From Ectocarpus siliculosus (lineage: Eukaryota; Sar; Phaeophyceae; Ectocarpales; Ectocarpaceae), in NCBI GenBank assembly GCA_000310025.1, contig FN649754.1:685360-733908 (forward strand): a stretch of DNA of 48,549 bases. The letters run 5' to 3'. Within the stretch, counting starts at the first letter, position 1, and the number at the start of each line of letters is the position of its first letter. Shown one piece after another: positions 1 through 9,098 of this stretch. A program made the position numbers and the translations under genes. The notes under the pieces were generated by a model. It was not told where the DNA came from. It saw nothing but the letters and a program-made list of their open reading frames with translations, and ran no database searches.

Positions 1-956
1 GCTTTACTCGCAGAAACCACGGAGATTTTCTTCTTGAAAGCTTTCGGCACCGCGTTCTCGGTGGGGGGGGGTCAATTTTGTTGTGTCTCGTCTGTCTCCT
101 GCCCATCAGGCATGTTTGTTTGTTTGTTTCTCTTTGAAGAGTTGGAAGGGAGGTGTCTCCGTTTTCTTTCGCTCATGCGCCGCGTATGCCGCACGCATGG
201 CACGTTCTCGCGCGTTCACTGTCTGATTTTCTATCAAAGGGCGCTTGATGCGTAGAAACAAATCGCGCTCCAACAGTTTGACCTATATACCATATGTATG
301 CGTGGCGGGGATACAACCAGCCTAGGCTTCATGTAGACTATAATATTACATGCGATATTTATATATTTTTGACTCCACTCGCTCTCTCTTGTCGGTTGCT
401 TTGAACTTTGTCTTGTTTGTGATGTCCGCGTCCCCGAGTTTTCTATATCGTGGGTGATCGATGCTTCACGTGGGTCTTGGGAGTGGGTAAGGAAGACAGA
501 CGGTGCGTGCGGAAAATATAGCGTGGATAGCGTAGCGTGGATAGCGTAGCGTATATAGCGTGGATAAGATAAATTGATGTGCAACTCCTCGACGAGTTTC
601 GTCGGCGTTGTTGCCTGTCTGAAGCTTCCCTTGTTTTTTTCACGGGAAGCCGCAAGTGCTTACTTTCACGGTAGTAACACTCTCGAGCATGAGACAGGAA
701 AAGGAAAGTGACTGAATAATGAAGACGTACGTCCAGAACGCGGTGAAGGCCTTGAAGCTAACTATCTATGGTGCCGACGATGAAGAGGCCAAAGAACTAA
801 ATCCGAAGAAAACCTACGATGACAGGATGCATTCAAACAAGAAGTGAACGCGAAAGAATCGAACGAACAAACGCCTCAAGCAGTTCTCCCCGATGGGTTG
901 ACACGGCCTGAAGTGTAGGTCGTTTGGCGATAGGCTTCCACGGGATGGGTTGCAGC

Positions 957-985
957 GGCACCGCGGCGGCGAGAGGGGTGACCCC

Positions 986-1019
<34 letters not shown>

Positions 1020-1331
1020 GGAAGAACGGCCGGCGCAGACACTCGCGGCGGGCGCGGCAGCATCGGCAACAGCACCGGCGGCGAGAGGAGGAATCACCGG
1101 CAGTCATGTGTTCCCCGCGACACCGGCGGGGGGCACGGCCGGGGTGCAGGCACTCGCAGCTAGAGCGTTACCATCGGTAGCAGCACCGGCGGCGAGAGTG
1201 GTGACCCCTGGCGGCAGGGTTTTCCCCGCGGCGGCGGTGGGGGAGACGGCCGGGGCGCAAGCACTCGCGGCGGGAGCGGCAGCATGGGCAACAGCACCGG
1301 CGGCGAGAGGGGGAATCACCGGCAGTCATGG
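957..1331. repeat. GC-rich higher-order tandem repeat
   Basis: The motif CACCGGCGGCGAGAG recurs near 959, 1074, 1183 and 1296, about every 110 bp. Copies 1 and 3 are followed by a GGTGACCCC block, and copies 2 and 4 by GGAATCACCGGCAGTCATG. The longer unit is therefore about 221 bp in two copies. A (CGG)n run lies at 990-1018. The 128-codon open frame across it is alanine and glycine rich on both strands and is best explained by the repeat. Confidence 0.75.
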
Positions 1332-2453
1332 CGAGTTTTATGTAAACGGTTGCATGCCAGAGGTCGGTCGTATTCCAGCGATAGACCAGGCCGCCAATCA
1401 ACCCGTAAAAAACAACAGCCCCGGGGCTCAACTGAATCCCTCTGGTCCTTTTTTCCCATGGAGGACGTCCCATATCTATCTGTGTGGGGTATGATGCGAG
1501 TTGCTCCTAGGTCTATGTGATCAACACACTCACTTACAGGAGGTTGGACCACGATCAGCCAGGCCGCCACTCAATCGTTAGAAAAGAGGCGCCAGGAAGG
1601 TTCCAAGTCCGAGAACAGACCCCTCCCATTGGCGCGACACCATTTCTGGCAATCCCCCGCAAACAAATACGATAGGTAATCGTCGGGGCAGACAACACCC
1701 CCCCGGTTCACCTCCGCCGGCCACGCCGATCGAATGCTTACCGGCAAAAACAATGCGGGTCGTCGGCGTGCTCACCCCGCGGAGCATTTTACCCTAGAGC
1801 AACTAGTGGCTGACCACAACAAAACGTAGCAGCATGATCGCATTGCATGTGATCGGTCGAGAAAGACACCGATCCGTTGTTTCAGAACCAGGTTTCCGGA
1901 CCTCGACAGGTGATCATTCTTACACCCGTGGAGTTCCACCCCAAGTACAACAGCGGTAGCAGTAATAGCTCTCCACCAACACTCATCAAGACAAACCACC
2001 ACAGGAATCCGAGGAGCGAATACATCCCAAACAAGCATGACAAGTTCTAGAGCGTCTGCCTTGTCATCTTCTCGAAGTAAGTGTTGAAATCAACATCCAA
2101 CAGTTCTCTAGGACCTACTACCTGCTGCATGGTAAGGTTAGACAACAAATCATAATAATCACTACTGCTGCACCCACCCACCCCTTTGACCAACCAGCTA
2201 GAGCCCATCCAAACACAGCCAAACGCAACCAACATTGGAGACACGCAACACAGACAGGCAAGCTTTGTCCTGCTGATTTTGTCCCGCGGATCCATCCCGC
2301 GTATTTTTCCCGCGGCTCTTCTTTCTCGTCTGTCTAGGCCGCCAGTCTCGAGAGTCAACTTTCCTTTCTCATCCCGCACCGGCATGATGAATATGTCCGT
2401 GTGTTACGATCTCGACGCTATACATACCCCCGGAGAGACGGTGTGACACAGGC

Positions 2454-2490
2454 ACATGTAGACTACAACCGACCCCGGTAGTCTACATGT
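2454..2490. repeat. Perfect 13-bp inverted repeat (hairpin)
   Basis: ACATGTAGACTAC at 2454-2466 is exactly complementary to 2478-2490, with an 11-nt loop. A related CATGTAGGTAGATGTACCG stretch follows. It lies about 150 bp beyond the stop codon of the minus-strand NDPK gene, so it could fall in its 3' UTR or terminator region. No function is shown. Confidence 0.6.
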
Positions 2491-2645
2491 AGGTAGATGT
2501 ACCGCCAGCCAAAACTGTCCCTCAGGGACAAAACCCTCTTCGTGTATGCACGTAGATATACCGATGGTCAAAACTGTTCCCACAAGATATAACAAAAAAC
2601 CCTTGCACTAATTTGTCAACACGAGGAGCGGACAGAGCACTCAGG

Positions 2646-5600
2646 TTAATTGTCGGCAACGATCCAGGCGTCGAGCGTGCGCGGCCACGCGGAGCACTCC
2701 TCCTGCGATGCGATGGTTGTGTCGCGGCGTCGAGGGGGGAGGAAGGGGTACAGACGAGGCGGTGGTCGTGGCGGTACAGCGGTGGCTACGGTTTAAGAGA
2801 GACTATGCAAGAGAAAGTACCGATCTATTAAGAGAGTCAAACTGGCTTGTCACGACCATGAGGAATATATACATTTCACAGTACGGTTTCAGAGAAAACC
2901 GGATTTAAAAGCGAAATACTGGCTTGTCACGACCCGCTTCTTAAACCGTAGCCACCACTGTAGTGAGACACACTATCACCACGCGTTATACTGCTGTACC
3001 GTGCAATACTCTCGCGGGCGGTAATACCGTGAAATACTCTCGCTGCTTTTCACCGTGTGGTTCAAAACATTTTTTATCCTATTGCCGTGATACTTTCAAA
3101 AGCAAAAAAACACGAAAACACAAATCTCCGCGCCGCTCCGCACGTAAAAGAAGAAAAGCGAAGCACCTCTACTCCAGAGACTTTTTTTCGCGCGCTCTCA
3201 TGCTCTTGTGTGCCTTGGTCACCTCCCTGAAAATTCGCACATGTCTTGGAACTGAAGACTACTGTCTACGCAGCAAAATTGACTAAGCAAACATATGGGA
3301 CAAAGGATTGAATCCGTGCTTTGGGGTTAGGGTTAGGGTTAGGGTTAGGGATACGGTCTGCGTGCCCCCTCTCTATTCCTTTTCTATAATAGATACTCTT
3401 CAAATCCTGCGTAGGCGGTCCTTTTTTTGTTCTGTGCGCCCCCCCCCGTTACCTCAGTGAACCACATGCCGATCTCGTGCTGGGCGCTCTCGCCCCCGTC
3501 GCTGCCGTGGATCAAGTTCCTGCCCACGCGGATGCAGTAGTCTCCGCGGAGGGATCCTGCGGTTGTTGTTGTTGTCGGAGGTGATAATGTTGTTGTTGTT
3601 GTTGTTGGAGGTGACAATGTTGTTGTTGTTGCTGTTGGAGGTGACAATGTTGTTTGTTGTTGCTGTTGTTGGAGGTGATGTTGTGTTGCGATCGTAGTTG
3701 CTCTTTTTTCTCCTTTTTTTTGTTGCTGCTGATGTCGTTGCTGTATTTGTTAGACAACATCGCGAACTGGTGCGTATGCATAGGAACCGCGAGAGTCGAA
3801 GATTGAACAAAGCGCGGCAGTCTTCGCGCGTGTGTGATGCCATCCCATACATCCCGGAGGCTTGTTTTTAGCAATACCTTCTTCGAGACGGAGAAACGCA
3901 CCACCCGGGGTGTCGAAAAAACGCATCTGGCTCGGACTCGTCCATAAACTTGCTTATACCGTCCTCGCTCCGATTCAAGAGGGTCGGGGGCCTTTGTCAC
4001 CCCACGTAGCAAACGATGACTTTTCGATCATCCGCCTCATGAGAATTCTATTCGAAAATGCCGCCCTTCCAACAGCAGGACAACCAAGAACCGAGTCGGG
4101 TTTCCACGGCGCCCTTCCAACAGCAAGACAACCAAGAACCGAGCCGGGATTCCAAGCGTCGCATCCGAAGAGGAACAAGAACAAGAAGGATAACCGAAGA
4201 GGAACAAGAACAAGGACAAGAAACGAAGAGGAACAAGAACAAGAAGGATAACCGAAGAGGAACAAGAACAAGAACAAGAACAAGAACCCACCTGGCTCGG
4301 ACGAGTTGGGGTTGGTTGCCCCGAGCATCTTGCGGCCGGTCAAGATGACCTCGGGCCCTTCCCACACCATCGCCACGATGGGTCCGCTCGAGAAGTAGTC
4401 CACCAGGCCCGAAAAGAAGGGCTTCTTTGACAGGTCTGCGACGGGGGCCCAGGCAAGCGCGAGGGATACCCAAGTGTGTTACAAGGAAAAGTCTGCGCAG
4501 GTCCTCTAAAACAGTTCCAAGTCAAGGATCAGTCACGTGAACGAACTCAATGAAATTAGTACTGTGTACACATGTGGAAACGGTTTCGGGATTTCTGTCC
4601 ACTGACAATTGGCACGAGGGCTGATATCTTGTGTCACCTACTGCTGTACGTACGTGAATGCGCAGTACCTGGCCAGGCAGCGTGGGAGGAACACTGCGAG
4701 GGGATGGACTAAATACTTAAGATCTCAAAGGGTGCGGGGGGGGAAGGGGCGACATGTCTGCGACGGGCAGTGTGGGAAGAGCTACCAATTATCACGAATG
4801 TGTGTGTGTGTATCGATTTTTCACGCATCTCACCGGCGTAGTGGTTGGCGGCCATCTCCTTGGTTGGCCAGATCATCTACGGCGGAGATCGCGGTACGTG
4901 ACGCGATGGCGGAAAGTTGCCAATCGGCCAGAAGCGTCAACATCACAACAAAACAAAACAAGGTAAATCCGCACGCGTGGAAGCAGAGTCAGTGCGACAA
5001 AGTAAGCTATTTAGTACGCTCGGAAGAGGGGGGGGGGGTGAGAAAACCAAGCTTACAGCGTGAATCGTTTGGGAAGCGGCGCAAGATGGGAAGCGGACTG
5101 CGTCTAGGAAGTGGGATGTGGGACTGGACGTAAGCGGTTCGTTCCGTGGATCATTCCGTAGAGACGAACCGTTCGCCCGGAAAGCAACCCGTAAATTTAT
5201 CTCCTAGAGTGGTGGTGGAAAAGTTATCTCCTAGCGATACCACAGGGCGGATGGACAGCAACGAATTGCATGTATCCACTTTAGCGAGTTGGGGCACAAA
5301 ATCGACCGGCACTTTTCGAAGGCTGCGACCTAACATAGTCGTGGTCCCGGTTCAGCGGTCCATAGTGTCACAAAATGTTATAACCGCTATTGCGGGCATC
5401 GCCACTCGAACGGATTGGCAGTTATATACAGTATAAATAGTAGTTTGAGAGCCGAGGTGCATCCGTGAGACGAGATTTTGGAACCGCTATTCAGGGCATC
5501 CCGCTAAACAGGGAACCGCTAAACCGGGACCACAACTGTGAAACCAAGAGGAGCACAAATCTCGGGAAGGGGGGGATAGGGTAGCAAGGTACACTAACGT

Positions 5601-8558
5601 TCGCCCCGCAATTCCATCAACGGTTGCACGAGCTGCTCTCTCCAAGTTGTCAACCGCAAACGAGATCGTTGCTGAGTCGAAAGGTCGAAACCGCAAAAAG
5701 AAGAACTGCAAGAATGTTTTGAGTTTGGAATCTACGGTGCCCCTTGTCTTTCAAAAATGGTGAGACGACATCACGTCGTATTTTTTTTATCTCAACATGA
5801 TGAACATTTCGAGTTTGGAATCTACGGTGCCCCTTGTCTTTCAAAAATGGTGAGGCGACATCACGTCGTATTTTGTTTATCTCGACATGATGCGCCCCCC
5901 ACTTGAACCAAAACATATACGGCCCTGTAAACAGCCGCTGTAATTCTGTGTCCAAGCCACATGTATATTTCCGCCAACCTTTGACTGCTACAAAGGTGTA
6001 CCCTATGTAGCTGGCCTGTGACCACGAAAGGCGTCCCCGGCAGTTGGACCGGTACAGACATGTATTAGAAGGTACTGAGCGGAGACCGGAACGGTATTTA
6101 ATGTCAAGACAACAACAACAACGACAACAACGACGACGACGACCCCCTGGTGCGGAGTCCAGTCAAGGCACGGGAGCCTCAGGCGCATCGTCGCGAGATT
6201 TATCTCTCTCCCGTGTCGTACCTTCATGGCCACGAGCTTGTATCCCTTCTTCTCGAAGCGAGAGATGACCTCGCCGACCAGCTGCCGCTGCACCCCGTCC
6301 GGCTTGATGGCCTGTCGCCGGAACGGAGGCACGGAGAGTTATTTGGTGTGGAGCGCCGGGTATGGATTGGTACACAGAGAAAGACTGCTGTGTACTCGCG
6401 ACGCAAACAACAGAGGCGGCGGTATTGAAAAGCCTTTGAACGCACATGCACATGCATATTGTATGCGAATAAATCGTACAATGAGCAGGAAATATACGGT
6501 TATTGTTGCATACAAGAACAAGGAACCATATACGCCGTCAAGAAATTTGCACAAGTCTCCCAGATCTCCGTCCTTCTATCTACAAGTATGCCCCTGTCTC
6601 TCCCAAGGAGCGTGTTAAAACTGCAGCTAGCTGTAGATAACCGCGATTTGCGGCAGAGGGAAACAAACTGGAAATTTGGAAACTACGCACAACAACTGGC
6701 ACCGAAAATTTGCAGTCATGTCCATAACCACGCTAGAGCAGGGAACGACCGGTTATTACAGCTCATAACAACGTCTCATCCCGGGGGTGGTTTTCAACGT
6801 ATAATTTCGATATTTCGTCCGTTTGGAAGCAGCTCGCTGTACGCTGTGTAAGGTGGTGTATACTGTGTGTTGCTGTCACTGTTGCTGCAGTCTGTTTATC
6901 GTTTCAGATTTCGATGCATAACTCTTATTCTTTACCACGTTACATCGCAGTTGCAGTGTATAGACTTTAAAAGACTCGAAAAAAGTCCAGTACCCAGCCG
7001 GTTTCCCTTCACTCACTGAAAAGACTCCACCACATCCCGTTCGACTGCGGGTATATATATCTCGAATGGGTAGTCTTTCTGTGTGTGTTTTTATTATTCC
7101 TTAATTAAAAATGTTGACATTCAGTTTGAAATGTTCCAGCTGTAATTCTCGGTCAAGCAGGGATGGCAAAAGAGAGTAGGAAAACAAGAAGAAAAACGAA
7201 ATCTGCTGCTGATGCTGCGTGCGGTGTGCTGTGTGTGCTGTGCTTGTGCTGTGTGTGCGAGGGCCCCCCGCAGAAATACCTCCCCAGTGAGGGGGCCCCG
7301 CAGCTGAAAAATAACCGGACAATAACCGCGACTCTCCAGGGTACCAACCGCTGAACCTTGTCACCGCTTATAACCGGTGCACCCGGTTATGGACATCACT
7401 GAAAAATTGGAACAAGACGCTTCATGCAAAATTTGAAAAACTGAAAAAGTCGGAATTTGGAAGTTTGGAAATTTGGAAGCAAACAAGCAGTTGTGTTTCA
7501 ATCGGCCTACTGCTACTGTAACAACATCTATCTCTTGCCCCTCTCTTTCTTCCCGTCTCTTACGTCTCTACGCTTCGTGCTGCAGTGTGCATGCCTATCC
7601 TAATACCAATCAGCTCACTGCCCTAGTAGGAAGGTGCACTGCGTTACTAGGAAGGTGCTGCATTGAAAAACGAAATGACGTCTCCCATTTTTTTTTCTAT
7701 TGCTTCGCGGTGATTGGCTGAAAAGCAAACGACGGCGCGGCGGGTTACGGTACTCGACGTCGATGAGGCACGGACGGCCACAGAGGCAGAGAGAGGGCCA
7801 GCAGAAATGGTCCCGTACACCCGTTGAGTCTAGCAGGTGGTGACAAGAAACAGGGGGGGGGATAGCACACACATACCACCATCCGTGTCAGCGAGTCCGC
7901 GAGTCAGCATCGCTCGGTGCTGTGAAGTAGAACACGAAAATACACATGAATGCTGCTGCTGCTGTGCCGTCACTGAAAGATAACCAAGACTACCCGTTAG
8001 AGACAACAGCACCACCGCCGTCGAACGGATTTGTTGCAGTCTTCACAGCAGCGAGTGTGGAAAGGAGCCCGCTGGATATGCTGGGCACATGCTTTTAGCC
8101 TGTCGGTGCTATTAATGCGCAGTTGTTACAAAGTACACATGCAGCAGTAGCAGGAGCAGTGCCTCCGCGCTACAAGTATTTTAGTATTCCTCGAACTGCT
8201 CGCAGCCGCACACACACGAGTTTGTTCCAACAACCAGTGCACAGCAGTGCACAGCAGGTATCGATAGATGAACATCACTCACGATGAACGAGCGCTCGTG
8301 CGCGGTGCCGGGCTCCCCAGTGTACTTGAAGGCCGGAGCGGCGCACAGCGCCGTCTCCTGCTGCTGCTGCCTCTCGCTGGCCAAGGCGACAGCGCCCGCA
8401 GCAGCGACCGCGAGCACTCCGGCTGCTGATACTCCGCCGCTCAAGCCAGCCCCCCGGGACACGACACTACGGCGAGCAGCAGTGGACGCCTGGGCGGCAG
8501 GCACCGCCACAACCCTAGCGGACACCCGGCGAGCTACGTGGCCCATGCGAGAGAACAT
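2646..8558 (-). CDS. Nucleoside diphosphate kinase, mitochondrial-type, 6 exons
   Basis: Transfers the gamma phosphate between nucleoside tri- and diphosphates through a phospho-histidine. Exons on the minus strand: 8558-8283, 6311-6222, 4876-4834, 4435-4292, 3556-3453 and 2702-2646. All phases join, giving 237 aa. Family motifs in order are [16 protein letters not shown] (about residue 93), [30 protein letters not shown] and [16 protein letters not shown]. The catalytic His is near residue 201, and the C-terminus is LDAWIVADN. The kinase core is of normal length (about 150 aa). The first ~85 residues are extra: an Arg/Ala-rich, acid-poor presequence, then a Gly/Ala-rich hydrophobic stretch (about residues 38-60), as in NDPKs of the mitochondrial intermembrane space. 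The second Met (MGH) is four codons after the first. Exon 3 has only 43 nt and exon 6 only 57 nt. Family assignment is certain; mitochondrial location is inferred. The gene is divergent from UGDH. Confidence 0.93.
2777..2960. mobile_element. MITE-like element, CAGTGGTGGC family, copy 1
   Basis: The ends CAGCGGTGGCTACGG and CCGTAGCCACCACTG are inverted repeats, and TA flanks each side, a possible 2-bp target duplication. The interior contains two copies of a TGGCTTGTCACGA motif. It lies inside the last intron of the NDPK gene. A second copy is at 14654-14838. There is no coding capacity. Confidence 0.75.
3323..3350 (+). repeat. Interstitial telomere-type repeat (TTAGGG)n
   Basis: About four perfect GGTTAG units lie in the last intron of the NDPK gene. 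A degenerate GGGTTAGGGATAGGG also occurs near 32058. TTAGGG-type repeats are known from algal telomeres. Here the site is interior, flanked by single-copy intron sequence. Confidence 0.85.
3563..3665. repeat. (GTT)n microsatellite with interrupted units
   Basis: A run of GTT units is broken by GGAGGTGATAATG-like spacers, so a larger unit of about 33 bp is also visible. It lies in the NDPK intron, starting seven bases before the 3' splice site of exon 5 in gene orientation. Confidence 0.8.
4063..4290. repeat. Tandem repeats in NDPK intron
   Basis: Two 48-bp copies beginning GCCCTTCCAACAGCA (4063 and 4111) are followed by a minisatellite of AGGAACAAGAACAAGAAGGATAACCGA-type units up to 4290. 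It abuts the 5' splice site of NDPK exon 4 (exon end 4292), so in gene orientation the intron opens directly into a pyrimidine-rich (TTCTTG)n tract. Confidence 0.8.
5337..5537. mobile_element. MITE-like element, TCGTGGTCCCGGTT family, copy 1
   Basis: The left end AGTCGTGGTCCCGGTTCAGCGGT and right end ACCGCTAAACCGGGACCACAACT are near-perfect inverted repeats. The interior carries two ACCGCTATTC/G-GGGCATC blocks. A related copy with the same ends and interior is at 46959-47130. It lies in the NDPK intron between exons 2 and 3 and has no open frame of note. Confidence 0.75.
5714..5893. repeat. Two-copy 90-bp tandem duplication
   Basis: The block starting GAGTTTGGAATCTACGGTGC at 5721 recurs at 5811 with only a few mismatches. 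It lies inside NDPK intron 2. Confidence 0.85.
6007..6140 (+). mobile_element. Dispersed element with (CAA)n tail, copy 1
   Basis: The sequence runs from GCCTGTGACCACGAAAGGCG through CAGTTGGACCGGTACAGAC and CAGAGACCGGAACGG-like blocks to TTTAATGTCAAGACAACAAC. Related copies are at 11739-11857 (+), 16058-16184 (-) and 35858-35982 (-), with fragments near 29563 and 31157. The asymmetric structure and simple-repeat tail suggest a short retroposon (SINE or a non-LTR 3' end). That class is inferred. Confidence 0.6.
7000..7115 (+). repeat. Dispersed repeat, CCACCACATCCCGTTCGACTG family, copy 1
   Basis: GACTCCACCACATCCCGTTCG, a TATATCTCGAATGGGTAGTC block and TTTCTGTGTGTGT occur in the same order here, at 29655-29770 and at 41678-41757. 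No inverted ends were seen. It may be the conserved end of a longer element. It lies in NDPK intron 1. Confidence 0.65.
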
Positions 8559-8606
8559 GATTGGCGGAGATGTGGAGAAGAGAAGGAGAGAGAGATACGG
8601 AGGGAA

Positions 8607-8615
8607 ATATATATA
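8607..8615 (-). promoter_or_regulatory. TATA-like box of NDPK
   Basis: ATATATATA lies 49-57 nt upstream of the NDPK start codon on the minus strand, followed downstream by a pyrimidine-rich leader (TCTCTCTCC). Spacing suits a TATA box with a short 5' UTR. Confidence 0.45.
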
Positions 8616-8854
8616 GCGTGCACCATCAAGCAGCAGAGGACGATGCGGCTGCAAGATTGGGGGGGGGGCGGTTTTCACGCATCCCCTTACGTGTAAGCCC
8701 TCTTTTTAGACGTGCGGCAGAGAGACGGAGAGACACACCGCACGCAGCGTCACCCGCACCCGTCCCTTCGCGCCACGAGCTAGCCTGTCAACTAGAACCT
8801 CTAGTGCACGCAAGGTGAGGAGGCCAGCTGCGGGCTTTGTGGCCATGGGTCTTG

Positions 8855-8857
<3 letters not shown>

Positions 8858-8905
<48 letters not shown>
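8858..8905. repeat. (GA)n microsatellite in the divergent promoter
   Basis: About 24 uninterrupted GA dinucleotides. GA/CT tracts near promoters can act as nucleosome-free or factor-binding sites in other eukaryotes. That role is not shown here. Confidence 0.9.
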
Positions 8906-8906
<1 letters not shown>

Positions 8907-9011
8907 CCGGTTGGCCGGCGGCAGCGGCGGCGGCGGCTGTGTGTAATTTGTCATGGTTGCACGCATACGGTCGCAATCGTCACTTTTGTTCTTCGCAACC
9001 TGTGCTGGAGG

Positions 9012-9020
9012 ATATATATA
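9012..9020 (+). promoter_or_regulatory. TATA-like box of UGDH
   Basis: ATATATATA lies 79-87 nt upstream of the UGDH ATG. The interval to the ATG has no other ATG. Confidence 0.45.
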
Positions 9021-9098
9021 GACAGAGCAGCACAGAGTAAAAACGTTCCCAACCCGGAGTCTGCCCCCTCCCGTTCCCTGCCCCAACAGTTTTTAAGC

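Larger units (their letters stand above)
1..2645. other. 3' flank of the NDPK gene, no gene recognised
   Basis: I see no protein-coding gene here that I can support. The stretch holds a GC-rich tandem array (957-1331), a perfect 13-bp hairpin (2454-2490), a short tandem of a 12-bp GCGTGGATA-type motif around 520-565, and several open frames of 60-130 codons whose composition follows the underlying repeats. The part next to 2645 should contain the 3' UTR and polyadenylation site of the minus-strand NDPK gene. No clear polyadenylation motif stands out. Confidence 0.5.
8559..9098. promoter_or_regulatory. Divergent promoter region between NDPK and UGDH
   Basis: The two start codons point away from each other across 540 bp. 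Each side has its own TATA-like element: TATATATATT on the minus strand about 50 nt upstream of the NDPK ATG, and GATATATATAG on the plus strand about 80 nt upstream of the UGDH ATG. A 48-bp (GA)n tract lies between them, closer to UGDH. Coordinated regulation is an inference from the layout only. Confidence 0.6.

Noticed and set aside
719-847. 42-codon open frame with a charged, coding-like composition (DDEEAKELNPKK)
   Set aside because: No splice partner, no recognisable family and no conserved neighbour. It is too short to call.
1108-1494. 128-codon Ala-rich open frame
   Set aside because: It is produced by the GC-rich tandem repeat, with equally long frames on the other strand.
3384-3556. 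NDPK exon 5 read through to TAG at 3384 as the C-terminus
   Set aside because: The read-through tail does not match the family. A phase-matched exon at 2702-2646 gives the expected W-x(6)-W-type end and a stop.
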